A DNA stretch of 21,243 nucleotides. Source: a virus. The stretch covers positions 1-21,243 of IMG/VR virus record IMGVR_UViG_3300022413_000047, one strand, 5' to 3'. How positions within the stretch are numbered: the stretch's first letter is position 1; each line of letters opens with the position of its first letter. The notes beneath the pieces were generated by a model, which saw only the letters and a list, made by a program, of their open reading frames with translations, searched no databases and was not told the DNA's origin. Position numbers and translations under genes: made by a program. Shown here in pieces: positions 21,038 through 21,243 of the stretch.

Positions 21038-21163
21038 TTATCCCTTACGTGGCTTAGAAACTCCTGGAGCAGGACCCATGCGACTTTTGGGGCGATTAGG
21101 CTTCATTCTGTTGGTTGTCCCGCCTTTAGGGCTTCTTTGATTGCCTGCATGCTGCTTTGCCAT
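21038..21163 (-). CDS. tiny basic protein upstream of the terminase gene
   Basis: The 41-residue product, starting MAKQHAGNQRSPKGG, carries about eleven Lys and Arg, is Pro- and Gly-rich and has almost no acidic residue. GGAG lies about ten bases before its ATG, and its stop is three bases from the terL start, which supports real coupled translation. Basic disordered peptides of this kind bind nucleic acid. It is too short for a usual small terminase with an HTH and oligomerisation domain. It may be a virion or packaging accessory protein. Its role is unknown. Confidence 0.6.
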   Translation of the reverse strand: MAKQHAGNQRSPKGGTTNRMKPNRPKSRMGPAPGVSKPRKG

Positions 21164-21243
21164 AGATTCATATCTCCACTTGTTAAGTCATAGCCTCATT
21201 AGCATATCACAGAGCAAATTAATAGCGTTATTTAGAAGTTTAG
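21164..21243. other. leader of the late operon at the window edge
   Basis: These 80 bases hold the ribosome site of the first late gene and no other gene. On the minus strand I find no convincing sigma-70 promoter: the nearest match is TTGCTC and TATGAC with a 19-base spacer. If the molecule is circular, this stretch joins positions 1-109 to form a divergent control region of about 190 bases between the late and plus-strand operons. Confidence 0.4.

Noticed and set aside
21105-21171. Overlapping minus-strand 22-codon frame starting eight bases before the tiny basic gene
   Set aside because: The ribosome site is too close to its ATG and it ends early; the 41-residue frame fits the spacing and reaches the terL start.
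1-21243. tRNA genes, CRISPR arrays, insertion sequences, integrase or attachment site
   Set aside because: I saw no cloverleaf-like gene, regular repeat array, transposase or recombinase motif in either strand.

Overview
The window looks like the genome, or most of it, of a small tailed phage with podovirus-type gene content. It has a large terminase, portal, scaffold and HK97-fold capsid gene set. These are followed by short-tail adaptor and nozzle-like genes, a collar-type fibre and two internal-virion-like proteins. A lipoprotein with a lipobox next to a holin-like gene points to a Gram-negative host. The base composition is moderately AT-rich, and the sulfotransferase, methyltransferase and BNR/LamG genes recall uncultured aquatic phages; that habitat is an inference. 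I see no integrase, tRNA, CRISPR array or insertion sequence.

Layout. (1) 110-1394, plus strand: two membrane-associated proteins of unknown function and a FliA-like sigma factor. (2) 1439-5380, minus strand: an early operon behind a strong sigma-70 promoter (5414-5441). It encodes a leader protein, an HTH regulator, an SSB-like protein with an acidic tail, a RepA-type helicase ATPase, a RuvC-like resolvase, several small unknown proteins and, last, an M15 peptidase endolysin. The sigma gene and the endolysin converge at about 1395-1438. (3) 5453-5481: an intrinsic terminator for leftward transcription, placed just upstream of the early promoter. (4) 5559-21163, minus strand: one dense late operon. 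In transcription order it holds a tiny basic protein, TerL, a small beta-rich protein, an 824-residue adhesin, portal, a small protein, scaffold, capsid, a three-gene accessory cassette (ParB-like with AT-hook, sulfotransferase, methyltransferase), tail adaptor, tail nozzle-like protein, collar fibre, two internal virion candidates, holin and lipoprotein. Most junctions overlap by 1-4 bases or are a few bases apart, so translation is probably coupled.

How it may work. Host RNA polymerase would read the early operon first. The HTH protein may act on inverted repeats at the promoters. Replication seems to use a phage helicase, SSB-like protein and resolvase with the host polymerase, since no DNA polymerase or primase is visible. 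The late operon has no convincing sigma-70 promoter in its short upstream region, so the phage sigma factor is a good candidate for driving it.

The most unusual points are the accessory cassette between capsid and tail genes, an adhesin in which a BNR propeller seems to split a DUF2341-like domain, the phage sigma factor, a terminase whose nuclease domain appears to lack two of three catalytic acids, and an out-of-frame overlapping membrane ORF ahead of the endolysin. No stretch longer than 300 bases lacks a gene. Family calls come from reading motifs, not from searches.
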